Counted from the first letter of the stretch, positions 26,107 to 34,447 are shown. The stretch is DNA of 64,000 bases from an uncultured Salinimicrobium sp. (GCA_946887075.1 CAMPKA010000001.1:124001-188000); one strand, 5' to 3'. Translations and numbers: made by a program. Notes: generated by a model from the sequence alone, not told the origin.

Positions 26107-27445
26107 TCCCGTACTGCTTGAGCTTGTTATACAGTGTCTTCCTGTCGATGGAAAGCAACCTTGCTGCCTTGCTCTTATTGCCTCGGGACTTTTCCAGTGC
26201 GTCCAGGATAAGTTCCTGTTCGTTGCGGTTCTTGAACAGGCTGTAATCGGCCTCCTCCTGCTCCCTTGTTCCCTTTACCAGGAGTTCCGTTGGCAGGACA
26301 TTGGGTTCAATACTTTCGCCTTCTGTTAAGAGAACTGCTCGTTTGACGACATTCTTGAGCTCTCTTAGATTGCCCGGCCATGGATAATTCCGGAAAGCTG
26401 TCACCGCCTCCTGGGAAAACTCCAAAACCTCTTTCTCAAGCTCCTGATTGGCGGTATCCAGGAAATAATTGGCAAAGATCATGAGGTCCTCCTGCCGATC
26501 CTTAAGGGCGGGTACCTTAATGGAAAATTCATTGAGTCTGTGGTACAAATCCTCCCGAAAGTTCCCCTTCTGGACAAGTTCAGAAAGATCTTCGTTGGTC
26601 GCCGCAACCACACGAATATCCACCTGGATCTCCTCATTACTACCCACCGGTTTTACCTTCCTCTCCTGCAGTGCCCGGAGGAGCTGGACCTGAAGTTCAT
26701 AGTTCAAATTTCCGATCTCATCGAGGAAAATAGTGCCTTTGTTGGCGGCCTCAAAATGCCCCGTCTTATTGGTCACCGCACCAGTGAAGGAGCCTTTGAT
26801 GTGCCCGAAGAATTCGCTTGACGCCAGCTCTTTAGGAATGGCTCCACAATCGACGGCAACAAAAGCTGCCTGACTCCTTTTGCTTTTGTTATGGATGCTT
26901 TTTGCGATCTGTTCCTTTCCTGTTCCGCTCTCTCCCATGATCAGAACCGACATATTTGTCGGTGCGACAAGATCGATGTAATTGTTTAATTTGGCCGAAG
27001 CTTCACTGACCCCTTTGATATAGGAATCGTTTTCCTGTGATTTGATCGTCCTTTTCGGAGAGTCCGGCAATTTTTTCTCCTTTGGGGATTCCTCCTGCGC
27101 ATTTCTTATAGCCTCCAGGATGGCCTCGGGATGGAATGGCTTGGCCATGTAATCTACTGCGCCCTCTTTGATGGCATTGACAGCCATGCTGATCTCTGCA
27201 TAACTGGTCATCATGATCACCTTGGCTCCACTCCCGCCCTGGTTTACCTCCCGAAGGACCTCAAGACCTCCCTGGTCGGGAAGGCGAACGTCAGAGATCA
27301 CAATGTCATACTCCTTGTCCCGAAGCAAGGCTTTGGCCTCCGAGGCAGTAAAAACCGAGTCCACTTCAAATTCCTTCTTCACAAGAAAAGTCTTCAGCAT
27401 CGTGCAGAAGGGAACATCGTCTTCAACCAATAATATCCGGGCCAT
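26096..27445 (-). CDS. Sigma-54-dependent response regulator
   Basis: A 449-residue NtrC/AtoC-type activator: receiver with Asp52 in DIVISDVRLP, AAA+ domain with Walker A GESGTGKE (171-178), the sigma-54 contact loop GSFTGA (218-223, Ser for Ala in the usual GAFTGA) and Walker B GTIFLDEIG, and a Fis-type helix-turn-helix NKSKAARLLSIDRKTLYNKL near the end. It activates sigma-54 RNA polymerase at -24/-12 promoters. It faces the hybrid kinase gene tail to tail. The ATG at 27445 (MARILLVEDD) is clear; a longer frame upstream is not supported. Confidence 0.96.
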   Translation of the reverse strand: MARILLVEDDVPFCTMLKTFLVKKEFEVDSVFTASEAKALLRDKEYDIVISDVRLPDQGGLEVLREVNQGGSGAKVIMMTSYAEISMAVNAIKEGAVDYMAKPFHPEAILEAIRNAQEESPKEKKLPDSPKRTIKSQENDSYIKGVSEASAKLNNYIDLVAPTNMSVLIMGESGTGKEQIAKSIHNKSKRSQAAFVAVDCGAIPKELASSEFFGHIKGSFTGAVTNKTGHFEAANKGTIFLDEIGNLNYELQVQLLRALQERKVKPVGSNEEIQVDIRVVAATNEDLSELVQKGNFREDLYHRLNEFSIKVPALKDRQEDLMIFANYFLDTANQELEKEVLEFSQEAVTAFRNYPWPGNLRELKNVVKRAVLLTEGESIEPNVLPTELLVKGTREQEEADYSLFKNRNEQELILDALEKSRGNKSKAARLLSIDRKTLYNKLKQYGIRM

Positions 27446-27465
27446 AAAAGATCTTGAAATATTCA

Positions 27466-27473
27466 CAAAATTA
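27466..27473 (-). promoter_or_regulatory. -7 element TAATTTTG for the response regulator
   Basis: Full TAnnTTTG match on the minus strand, 20 bases before the ATG at 27445. Confidence 0.4.
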
Positions 27474-27508
27474 GAACAAACTCCCCCTGAAATCCTAAAA
27501 ATAAGCAT

Positions 27509-27536
27509 AAAAAAAGGAGCTGCAAAAACAGCTCCT
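27509..27536 (-). terminator. Intrinsic terminator of the PepSY-like gene
   Basis: Stem aggagctg / cagctcct with a 6-base loop; on the minus strand it is followed by a run of T (plus-strand a-run 27509-27515). It lies downstream of the PepSY-like gene and isolates the response regulator from it. Confidence 0.8.
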
Positions 27537-27678
27537 TCTCCCGAAAATTTCAACCCCGGAAGGTTGAAAATCTGATCCCGTTTTACCGATGCACTGGATC
27601 TTTCTGTTAGAGGGTCTGGCCTCAAGTTCCGTGCACCCACACCAGGAGTCGGTCTCTCCTATATCAGCGGCGTGTGAT

Positions 27679-28029
27679 CTACTCCTGCTCCACCTCTTTT
27701 TCCTTTTCGATCCAGTTGCCCTGGGCGTCGGCAAAGAGTTCCTGTTGAGCTCCGTCAGCGGTCTGGACAACAAGTTTGAACTTCTTGGCTCCTTCTTTCT
27801 CTTTTACAAAAGCTTCGGAAACCACAGCTCCGGCATGATCTCTTTCAAGGGCTTGCTGTACTTCAGCAGGCAATTCGGTGATCTCGATACTTCTCCAGTC
27901 AGCTGTTTCCTGAACCGCAACCTCAGCCTTATCTGTTTTTGCATTTTCGGGAGCTACCTGGGCTGAAACATTCTGTGCGGAAAACAACATTGCCGCTGCG
28001 GCAACCATTGATAGGCAAATCTTTTTCAT
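27679..28029 (-). CDS. Secreted PepSY-like small protein
   Basis: A 116-residue protein with a signal peptide (cleavage after QNVSA, about residue 23) and a single PepSY-like alpha/beta repeat: ITELPAEVQQALERDHAGAV, then FKLVVQTADG and LFADAQGNWIEK. It should be periplasmic; proteins of this fold in Bacteroidota have unknown roles and are often stress or envelope induced. The ATG at 28029 was chosen over an upstream extension that lacks a signal. The near-consensus sigma-54 promoter at 28071-28086 and the neighbouring sigma-54 regulator suggest it is a target of that system. Confidence 0.75.
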   Translation of the reverse strand: MKKICLSMVAAAAMLFSAQNVSAQVAPENAKTDKAEVAVQETADWRSIEITELPAEVQQALERDHAGAVVSEAFVKEKEGAKKFKLVVQTADGAQQELFADAQGNWIEKEKEVEQE

Positions 28030-28070
28030 GATGTAAAGTTTTTTTGTTAGTGATTGTTGTTTATCCCTAT

Positions 28071-28086
28071 TGAAAAGAACGTGCCC
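28071..28086 (-). promoter_or_regulatory. Candidate sigma-54 promoter (-24/-12)
   Basis: The minus strand reads GGGCACG-TTCT-TTTCA against the sigma-54 consensus TGGCACG-N4-TTGCA: the -24 GG is present, spacing is exact, and the one important deviation is T for G in the -12 GC. Transcription would start near 28060, about 30 bases before the ATG at 28029. Confidence 0.5.
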
Positions 28087-28205
28087 ATTTGAGCCGTTAT
28101 GGCTAAAACCCTGTAAATATGGTGGTTTAGGAGATTCCAGGAATTTGTCCATTGGGGAAAGCTGGGATTTTTCCACAGGAACAGTGTGGAAAACTTCCTC
28201 AACCC

Positions 28206-28228
28206 AAAAGAATATCAGCTATTCTTTT
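28206..28228 (-). terminator. Possible terminator at the end of the 33016-28219 unit
   Basis: Perfect 8-bp stem aaaagaat / attctttt with a 7-base loop across the arfB stop codon. Its 3' arm on the minus strand ends in four T only, so it is a weak candidate. Confidence 0.4.
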
Positions 28229-28623
28229 AGGGGGTCCCTCCGTGCATTCTTTTTTTCGGAAAGCAATTTTTTTTCCCGCAGCCGTTTTTCTTCCACTGCC
28301 CGGGGAATTCTGGTTTTTTTCCTTGGACGGGCCTTTTTCAATCCCTGCTCAATCAGCTCGAGAAATCTTTGAGTGACGATTTGCTTATTCTTATGCTGGC
28401 TACGGGACTCCTCACATTGTAGAATGAGCTCCTGGCCGGTGGTGAGGCGAGAGGCCAGTTTCCGTAGAAGGCGCTGTTTCTCCTCCTCCCCTAATGCCTG
28501 GGAGTCGGGAACAACAAAGTGCAGTTCTACCTTGGAGGCAACCTTGTTGACATGTTGGCCGCCGGCTCCAGAACTTCGGACTGCCCTATATGTCACTTCC
28601 CGGAGCAACTGTTGATCATCCAC
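28219..28623 (-). CDS. arfB: ArfB-type peptidyl-tRNA hydrolase (ribosome rescue)
   Basis: A 134-residue class I release-factor-like protein with the catalytic GGQ in RSSGAGGQHVNKVASKVEL (about residue 21) and a basic C-terminal tail (RPRKKTRIPRAVEEKRLREKK) that enters the mRNA channel of stalled ribosomes. It releases nascent chains independently of a stop codon. The start appears to be GTG at 28623, overlapping the end of the DUF4301 gene by 8 bases, so it is translationally linked to it. Confidence 0.92.
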   Translation of the reverse strand: MDDQQLLREVTYRAVRSSGAGGQHVNKVASKVELHFVVPDSQALGEEEKQRLLRKLASRLTTGQELILQCEESRSQHKNKQIVTQRFLELIEQGLKKARPRKKTRIPRAVEEKRLREKKLLSEKKNARRDPLKE

Positions 28624-30172
28624 GTTGTACCTGATGTGAAGGTTTCAGAAGGTCCGCCACAGTCTTCACGGGATTGAAGGTTTCCACAGGCACTTCAACA
28701 AAGATGGTATTCCAGAAGGCCATACCGCCATTCCACAGTCCGGGTAGCTCCAGAGCCTTCAGTTTCTTCCCATTTTTGGTCTTACTGGAAATGAAGCTTG
28801 TCTGCGGATCAATATATTTTTGCAGGTCGTATTTATCACCGCCTGGTTTTCTGAAAGAACAGACGATGTCTACAGGATTGAAATGTGTGGCTTCCTGGGC
28901 GATCTTGCTCTGCTGATAATTCTGGTGATCGATCTGGGAGGCCTCGACGATCTGCAGGGAAATCTCTCCCCCCGGATGTTGGACCCAGAAGGGACCTCCT
29001 CCGGGTTCCCCTTCATTTCTTACCATACCACATACCCTGACAGGACGGTCCAACTTTTCCCTAAGGAGTTGTATACGGTCGTCCCGGCCCAGGGATTCGA
29101 AATCCATTGATCTGACAGCATTGAGCTCCTTTTGAAGAAAATGCTGTATCTCCAGAAGCATCTCCTCTCCCGGATCGCCACCCAAAACTTCAAGATATCG
29201 GAAGGTCCTGTCCCGAAGTGCGATTAATTTTCCCGCGAGAATTTTTTTGTTCTTCGCCAGGAGAGCCCGGTTTTTCGGAATGACCACGTTATCGATGTTC
29301 TTGATGAAAATGATATCGGCATTCTGATCGTTGAGATTTCCTATCAGGGCACCATGGCCGCCAGGCCTGAAGAATATACGCCCATTTTCCTCCCGGAAAA
29401 GCTCGTTCTCCGGAGTCACTGCGACCGTATCGGTTTTTGGGTCCTGAAAGGAATAACTGATCTCGAAATTCTTTCCGGTTTGAACAGAGAGTCTCGGTAC
29501 AATCTCCTCGGCTTCTGCCTGGAATTTTTCAAGGTGCTCCCTTGCTACCGTGAAATGGACACGTACCGTATCCCCGGAAACCGCGTAATCCACGGCCTCC
29601 GACAAATGCTCCTCAAAGGGAGTAGCAAGATGGTCATCATAACGATGGAAAGGCACCAATCCTTTCGGTTTGTTTCCGAGATTAAGACCTTTTTCACGGA
29701 GCATAGTCTCCACGAAAAGCAACTGACGTTTTTCTTCGGACAAGGAGTCAAGATCCGGATATGCCTCCTCCAGTGCCCTCCGGACCACTCCGTAGAAGGG
29801 AAGGTCCTTCATCCGGCTGAAGAAGAGCTCAAGCTTGGGATTATTCTTTCGCTCCACGTAATCTTCAACGGATTCACACTGCGGATCGAATTCTGCCAGG
29901 AAGGCATAAAGACTTTTGAACATCCGGGTTGCCGCCCCTGATGCTGGCACGAACTTTAGAATCCTGAGGTCATTTTTCCTTTGCTCATATTGAGCGATCA
30001 GCTGCTCTTCTTCTTCCTCAGACAGGCTGATGATCCCATTTCGCAAAGTAGCTGCTTCTATGATATTCACGGCTGTATTGCCGCGTTGGAATAGCCTTAT
30101 CTGCTCCTGTACTTGTTCCGGGGATAACCCTCTTTCCCTAATCTGGGAAAAGTCGTTTTCGCTAAAGTCCAA
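28616..30172 (-). CDS. DUF4301 family protein
   Basis: A 518-residue protein of the Bacteroidota DUF4301 family, function unknown. Visible segments include FVPASGAATRMFKSLYAFL (about residue 75), GLVPFHRYDDHLATPFEEHL, FRPGGHGALIGNLNDQNADI and a C-terminal MVRNEGEPGGGPFWVQ. The pattern PASGAATRM plus GGHGALIGNLN looks like a nucleotide-sugar or sugar-phosphate nucleotidyltransferase fold, but I cannot assign a reaction. The start is a TTG at 30172, directly after the NadR-type kinase gene; homologues also begin at this point as far as I recall. Confidence 0.8.
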   Translation of the reverse strand: MDFSENDFSQIRERGLSPEQVQEQIRLFQRGNTAVNIIEAATLRNGIISLSEEEEEQLIAQYEQRKNDLRILKFVPASGAATRMFKSLYAFLAEFDPQCESVEDYVERKNNPKLELFFSRMKDLPFYGVVRRALEEAYPDLDSLSEEKRQLLFVETMLREKGLNLGNKPKGLVPFHRYDDHLATPFEEHLSEAVDYAVSGDTVRVHFTVAREHLEKFQAEAEEIVPRLSVQTGKNFEISYSFQDPKTDTVAVTPENELFREENGRIFFRPGGHGALIGNLNDQNADIIFIKNIDNVVIPKNRALLAKNKKILAGKLIALRDRTFRYLEVLGGDPGEEMLLEIQHFLQKELNAVRSMDFESLGRDDRIQLLREKLDRPVRVCGMVRNEGEPGGGPFWVQHPGGEISLQIVEASQIDHQNYQQSKIAQEATHFNPVDIVCSFRKPGGDKYDLQKYIDPQTSFISSKTKNGKKLKALELPGLWNGGMAFWNTIFVEVPVETFNPVKTVADLLKPSHQVQRG

Positions 30173-30173
30173 T

Positions 30174-30740
30174 CTACTTGTCTTTAATTAGTTCTTCCAC
30201 CTTCTTCACTGCTGTTTCCAACCGCTCCTCCATTTTGCCCCTGAGTACCTGGTAAGGCTGTTCGTAATGATCTAGTGCATCCTTGAATCGGTTGAACATC
30301 GGATGCCGCTGGTGAGGCCGGTCGCGCAGATCATCCTGGATCCAGGGAACGTCAATATACGTTAAAAAATAAAAATCGTACCGGGCTTTTAACGCATGTT
30401 TAAGAAGCGTGGGGTCGCAGTACCCGTCATAATAGGCACGGGAATAAACAACGGTTTCCAGCAGATTGGTATCACAGAATAACACCCGGTCTGCCTTTTG
30501 TGCCGCCATATTCTCAAGTTCCATCTGACCCCTGGCAATTGGCAACAGATCTGACGGCTGACACACCTCCCGTCCCAAATCCCATTTCTTCTGAAGATAA
30601 GACCTGGAATATTCGGGTACCCATTGTGTATGAAAGTGCTTTGCCAGTTGACTTGCCAAGGTGGTTTTTCCAGTACACTCCGGACCGAACAGGACCACTC
30701 TTAGGAGGTCACATGACCGCTGCTCAAGCTTCGTTTCCAT
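30174..30740 (-). CDS. NadR-type AAA kinase (nicotinamide riboside kinase-like)
   Basis: A 188-residue P-loop protein: VVLFGPECTGKTTLASQLAK (Walker A, about residue 17), WVPEYSRSYLQKK, DTNLLETVVYSRAYYDG and a C-terminal lid region. This matches the kinase domain of NadR, which phosphorylates nicotinamide riboside to NMN. The partner PnuC gene lies immediately upstream and overlaps it by 40 bases, a normal transporter-kinase pair for trapping the vitamin. The ATG at 30740 is chosen because the longer frame is only the shadow of pnuC. Confidence 0.85.
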   Translation of the reverse strand: METKLEQRSCDLLRVVLFGPECTGKTTLASQLAKHFHTQWVPEYSRSYLQKKWDLGREVCQPSDLLPIARGQMELENMAAQKADRVLFCDTNLLETVVYSRAYYDGYCDPTLLKHALKARYDFYFLTYIDVPWIQDDLRDRPHQRHPMFNRFKDALDHYEQPYQVLRGKMEERLETAVKKVEELIKDK

Positions 30741-31333
30741 GTTCGATAACCGTAAATTGCTATTATTGTAAAAATGAGATACTGCAGACTTGTGAAGGTA
30801 AGGCCTTTGTAAAAATAGAGGGGCACGGAAATGACGTCCCCGACGATCCAGTAAATCCAATTCTCTAGCTTTTTCTTGGCCATCAACCACATCCCCACGA
30901 AAAAGATGCCGGTTGTCAATGCATCAACGTAGGCCGTCCAGTTGTCCCACTTATCGAAAGCGGAGTAAACCATTATTGTGAAAAGCACGGTTCCGGCAAA
31001 AATCAGGACGCTGAGCAGGTTTTGCCGTCGGCTGGTTGTAGTGATCGGAATATAATGGACGGCATCAACCTTCCGGGTCCAGACATACCACCCGTATATG
31101 CTCATGGAGGAATAATAGATATTGATCATCATGTCTCCGAGCAATTCCCATTTCCATAGAAGATAAACAAATATTACCGTACTGATGATTCCGGTAGGGT
31201 ACACCAGGATATTTTCCTGTTTCGAATACCAAACTGAAAGAAATCCGAAGATTACTGCGATAACCTCCAGGATAATAAAATGGGTGGGATAATCCCGGTA
31301 TTGCTGAAAGAGGAATTCAAAAATCGGCTGCAT
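30701..31333 (-). CDS. pnuC: PnuC family vitamin transporter
   Basis: A 210-residue protein with about seven spans of the PnuC/SWEET-like type. The signature YSSMSIYGWYVWTRK is present, along with VWYSKQENILVYPTGIIST near the N-terminus and WIVGDVISVPLYFYKGL near the C-terminus. PnuC carriers facilitate uptake of nicotinamide riboside, and relatives (PnuT) carry thiamine. The downstream NadR-type kinase favours nicotinamide riboside; the upstream thiamine-binding-like protein favours thiamine. No TPP element precedes this unit. Confidence 0.92.
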   Translation of the reverse strand: MQPIFEFLFQQYRDYPTHFIILEVIAVIFGFLSVWYSKQENILVYPTGIISTVIFVYLLWKWELLGDMMINIYYSSMSIYGWYVWTRKVDAVHYIPITTTSRRQNLLSVLIFAGTVLFTIMVYSAFDKWDNWTAYVDALTTGIFFVGMWLMAKKKLENWIYWIVGDVISVPLYFYKGLTFTSLQYLIFTIIAIYGYRTWKRSLSSGHVTS

Positions 31334-31577
31334 AGTCGCTTCTGTTCCCTTTCAAGATCCTGATGTTGATGAGAACGTGATCCAAGGCCTGAAAACTTTC
31401 CCTTACCTCCTCGGTAAGGAATTCCATTATTTTATCATAATCCCCATAAATCTGGGTCGCCAGTGGATTTTCAATTACTTTGAACCCCGAATTCCTCAGT
31501 TTCCGAATAAAAGCTTTAATGGGGCTTTCGAAATCATCCTGTAAGGGGGTAAGGGAGAGTTCTACGGATACCTGCAT
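31317..31577 (-). CDS. Thiamine-binding-like small protein (YkoF/MTH1187 fold)
   Basis: An 86-residue protein starting MQVSVELSLTPLQDDFESPI with GFKVIENPLATQIYGDYDKI, the layout of the MTH1187/YkoF ferredoxin-like family, some members of which bind thiamine or its pyrimidine moiety. Its 3' end overlaps pnuC by 17 bases, so the two are translationally coupled. Binding specificity is inferred from the family and is uncertain. Confidence 0.65.
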   Translation of the reverse strand: MQVSVELSLTPLQDDFESPIKAFIRKLRNSGFKVIENPLATQIYGDYDKIMEFLTEEVRESFQALDHVLINIRILKGNRSDYAADF

Positions 31578-31634
31578 ATTGGTTGAATTTTTTCCTTCTT
31601 ATCAAAATTAAGAAGATTATAGGCCGCATGGGTC

Positions 31635-32369
31635 TTAAATCTCTTTTTTTTGCCAGAGGCGGTTTAACTGGTCCGGATATTGGTTTTCGAAAGCAGTGCC
31701 GATCACCACCATATCCGCACCTGCCTCCCACGCCGCTTCGTACTGCGAGGCGCTTCTGATCCCTCCCCCGACTACAACAGGAATAGCAACTGCCTGTTTC
31801 ACCGCACTGATGATTTCCGGAGCCACCGGCACCTTGGCCCCGCTGCCTGCCTCAAGATAAATAAGTCGATGCCCCAAAAACTGGCCAGCAAGGGCCGTAT
31901 TCACTATCATCTCAGGTTCTCTCTGGCTGATCGGCCTGGTCCCACTCACCCTTTCCACGGCCGTCCGCGTGCCTCCATCTACCAGGATATAACCCGTCGG
32001 AATTACATCCAGGGACATTCCCGTGAGTTTCCGGGCGGCCACAATCTGCTGCCCGATCAGGTATTCGGGATTCCTGCCGGAAATCAGACTGAGAAAAAGC
32101 AATCCATCCGCTCCATCTGAAATCTGTTCCTGATCTCCTGGAAAAATCACGACGGGCAACCTGGTATCCCGTCTGATCTGTCGGATACATTTCTGCGTCG
32201 CCCCGGGAGCAACCTGGCTACCCCCGATAAAGATATGGGTAATCTTCACCGGAAGTTGTGAAAGAAAGGAACCAATGTTGCCGGAGGGAAACCGATCCGG
32301 GTCCAGAAGTACCGCCGTAAGTCGATTTCCCTTTATTGAACTGGTGGAGATCTGATCCAATATTTTCAT
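31635..32369 (-). CDS. Geranylgeranylglyceryl/heptaprenylglyceryl phosphate synthase family
   Basis: A 244-residue TIM-barrel prenyltransferase of the GGGPS/PcrB family. Motifs include VLLDPDRFPS (about residue 20), THIFIGGSQVAPG, PVVIFPGDQEQIS, SLISGRNPEYLIG, PTGYILVDGG and VVVGGGIRSASQY. The family joins a polyprenyl diphosphate to glycerol-1-phosphate, as in archaeal lipid synthesis; Bacteroidota carry a group II version whose product is unclear. Its start overlaps the stop of the upstream phosphopantetheinyl transferase gene (ATGA). Confidence 0.9.
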   Translation of the reverse strand: MKILDQISTSSIKGNRLTAVLLDPDRFPSGNIGSFLSQLPVKITHIFIGGSQVAPGATQKCIRQIRRDTRLPVVIFPGDQEQISDGADGLLFLSLISGRNPEYLIGQQIVAARKLTGMSLDVIPTGYILVDGGTRTAVERVSGTRPISQREPEMIVNTALAGQFLGHRLIYLEAGSGAKVPVAPEIISAVKQAVAIPVVVGGGIRSASQYEAAWEAGADMVVIGTAFENQYPDQLNRLWQKKEI

Positions 32370-33016
32370 ACCTGCATCCCGACTTCAGAACGTGGTACGG
32401 CGTATACACAGGTATAGCCGTCAAATTCCAGAAATTCGAAATCATACCAGGATATCCTGCCGTTAAAACGAATCCTGCCCGAGGTTTTCTGATCATCAAA
32501 ATCGAAATCCGTAATGTATATGTGCTGCAGAAAACTCACCCGGGGTTGGGCGTACAGCTTATATACCGCCTCTTTGGCCCCCCACACAATGGTAAGCTTT
32601 CGAATAAGGGCATCTGCATTGGCCAGGGTACGGTATTCCTCTATCGGTGTAAATTTATGGGCGATTAGAAGAATCTTCTCCCGCTGTTTTTCGATGTCAA
32701 TTCCCACTGGTGCATCTCCGAGAATAATGGTAGAATACGCAAAGGAGTGTGAAATGGAAATGTACCTGCTGTCGCGCAGATGTGGTTTCCCCTCCTGGTC
32801 ATAATGCAGATCGTGATCCGTATATCCCTCTGCTGCCAATAGATGCCTTACACTGAGAAAACCGCGCCTGTGGATATCGCTTTTCATGCCTTCCACTCTC
32901 TCTGTGGAATTCCCGCATAAATCCAATCCTTTTCGGAGGTCGTCATAAGGCTCTTCTATCTTCCAAATGAGGGCTTTAGTACCTGGATTTATTGTTATTC
33001 TTTTGTAAAGTGGCAT
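32366..33016 (-). CDS. 4'-phosphopantetheinyl transferase superfamily protein
   Basis: A 216-residue Sfp/AcpS-type enzyme that moves phosphopantetheine from CoA to a carrier-protein serine. The magnesium-binding motif APVGIDIEKQRE (about residue 105) and the WGAKEAVYKLYA motif (about residue 145) are both intact. It heads a seven-gene minus-strand unit that continues through GGGPS, the thiamine-binding-like protein, PnuC, the NadR-type kinase, DUF4301 and ArfB. Its target carrier is not identifiable from the window. Confidence 0.92.
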   Translation of the reverse strand: MPLYKRITINPGTKALIWKIEEPYDDLRKGLDLCGNSTERVEGMKSDIHRRGFLSVRHLLAAEGYTDHDLHYDQEGKPHLRDSRYISISHSFAYSTIILGDAPVGIDIEKQREKILLIAHKFTPIEEYRTLANADALIRKLTIVWGAKEAVYKLYAQPRVSFLQHIYITDFDFDDQKTSGRIRFNGRISWYDFEFLEFDGYTCVYAVPRSEVGMQV

Positions 33017-33037
33017 AAAAAACTCTTAGGTTTTGTG

Positions 33038-33045
33038 TACTTTTG
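33038..33045 (+). promoter_or_regulatory. -7 element TACTTTTG for ahcY
   Basis: Full TAnnTTTG match, 32 bases before the ahcY ATG at 33078; overlaps the divergent transcription unit leader. Confidence 0.5.
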
Positions 33046-33064
33046 CCGTTCTGAAAATGGTAAT

Positions 33065-33072
33065 CAAATATA
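33065..33072 (-). promoter_or_regulatory. -7 element TATATTTG for the phosphopantetheinyl transferase unit
   Basis: Minus-strand TATATTTG, 48 bases before the start at 33016. It lies inside the ahcY leader, so the two divergent promoters face each other with crossing leaders of about 20-25 bases. Confidence 0.5.
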
Positions 33073-33077
33073 GGAAT

Positions 33078-34394
33078 ATGTCAACGAAAACAGCACCTTA
33101 CACAGCTTATAAAGTTAAGGATATTTCCCTGGCAGACTGGGGAAGAAAGGAGATCGAACTCGCCGAAGCGGAAATGCCTGGTCTGATGGCCCTGAGGGAA
33201 GAATATAATGATGAACAGCCACTGCGCGGGGCACGAATTGCAGGTTGTCTGCACATGACCATCCAGACTGCCGTTCTTATTGAAACCCTCGTTTCTCTCG
33301 GAGCGGAGGTAACCTGGAGCTCCTGTAACATCTTCTCCACCCAGGATCATGCAGCAGCAGCCATTGCCGCAGCCGGTATTCCTGTTTACGCCTGGAAGGG
33401 AATGACAGCTGAAGAATTCGACTGGTGTATTGAACAAACCCTGTTTTTCGGGGAGGAACGAAAACCGCTTAATATGATCCTCGATGATGGCGGGGACCTG
33501 ACCAATATGGTCCTGGATAAGTATCCGGAATTGGCAGAAGGCGTCAGGGGTCTTTCCGAGGAAACAACAACCGGGGTACATCGCCTGTACGAAAGGATGA
33601 AAAATGGTAGCTTGCCAATGCCCGCCATTAATGTCAATGATTCCGTTACGAAATCAAAATTCGACAATAAGTATGGTTGTCGGGAAAGTGCCGTGGATGC
33701 GATCCGAAGAGCTACCGATCTTATGCTCGCCGGAAAACGGGTGGTCGTATGTGGGTACGGGGATGTTGGAAAAGGGACCGCAGCTTCCTTCCGAGGTGCC
33801 GGGGCAATAGTCACCGTAACGGAAATCGACCCGATCTGCGCCCTCCAGGCTGCTATGGACGGATTTGAGGTCAAGAAGCTGGAAACGGTACTTCCAAAGG
33901 CTGACATAGTCATCACCACAACTGGAAACAAGGATATTGTACGGGGAGAACACTTCCTGGCGATGAAGGACAAAACGGTGGTCTGTAACATCGGACACTT
34001 CGATAATGAAATCGCGGTCAGCTGGCTTAACAGTAACTACGGAAATAGTCGGGTCACCATAAAGCCTCAGGTAGATAAGTACACCATTGACGGAAAAGAC
34101 ATTATTCTTCTGGCGGAGGGGAGACTCGTCAACCTTGGTTGTGCCACAGGTCATCCGAGTTTTGTGATGAGTAATTCCTTTACCAACCAGACCCTGGCTC
34201 AGATCGAACTTTGGAATAACTCGGGAGAGTACGAAAACAAGGTCTATATGTTGCCCAAGCACCTTGATGAAAAGGTGGCGAGGTTGCACCTTGAAAAAAT
34301 TGGAGTCGAACTAACAGAACTATCGGCTGATCAGGCTGCTTATATTGGAGTTGAAGTGGAAGGCCCCTTTAAGCCGGAATATTACAGATACTAG
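33078..34394 (+). CDS. ahcY: Adenosylhomocysteinase
   Basis: A 438-residue enzyme that hydrolyses S-adenosylhomocysteine to adenosine and homocysteine, clearing the product of methyl transfer. The NAD-binding motif [18 protein letters not shown], the substrate segment [17 protein letters not shown], and the C-terminal KPEYYRY are all intact. The ATG at 33078 gives [15 protein letters not shown]; a longer in-frame start at 33033 overlaps the promoter. A strong terminator follows. Confidence 0.97.
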   Translation: MSTKTAPYTAYKVKDISLADWGRKEIELAEAEMPGLMALREEYNDEQPLRGARIAGCLHMTIQTAVLIETLVSLGAEVTWSSCNIFSTQDHAAAAIAAAGIPVYAWKGMTAEEFDWCIEQTLFFGEERKPLNMILDDGGDLTNMVLDKYPELAEGVRGLSEETTTGVHRLYERMKNGSLPMPAINVNDSVTKSKFDNKYGCRESAVDAIRRATDLMLAGKRVVVCGYGDVGKGTAASFRGAGAIVTVTEIDPICALQAAMDGFEVKKLETVLPKADIVITTTGNKDIVRGEHFLAMKDKTVVCNIGHFDNEIAVSWLNSNYGNSRVTIKPQVDKYTIDGKDIILLAEGRLVNLGCATGHPSFVMSNSFTNQTLAQIELWNNSGEYENKVYMLPKHLDEKVARLHLEKIGVELTELSADQAAYIGVEVEGPFKPEYYRY

Positions 34395-34412
34395 GTTCTC
34401 CACCAGGTCCTG

Positions 34413-34447
34413 AAAAAGCCCCTGTTGTCTTTCAACAGGGGCTTTTT
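34413..34447 (+). terminator. Intrinsic terminator of ahcY
   Basis: Fifteen-bp perfect stem aaaaagcccctgttg / caacaggggcttttt with a 5-base loop, followed by T-rich sequence. Confidence 0.9.

Noticed and set aside
28168..28193. Hairpin ttttccaca / tgtggaaaa as a terminator of arfB
   Set aside because: No T-run follows on the minus strand, so it does not have terminator form in the direction needed.
30174..30890. Longer start of the NadR-type kinase at 30890
   Set aside because: The extra 50 residues are an out-of-frame reading of pnuC; the ATG at 30740 fits the P-loop protein family.
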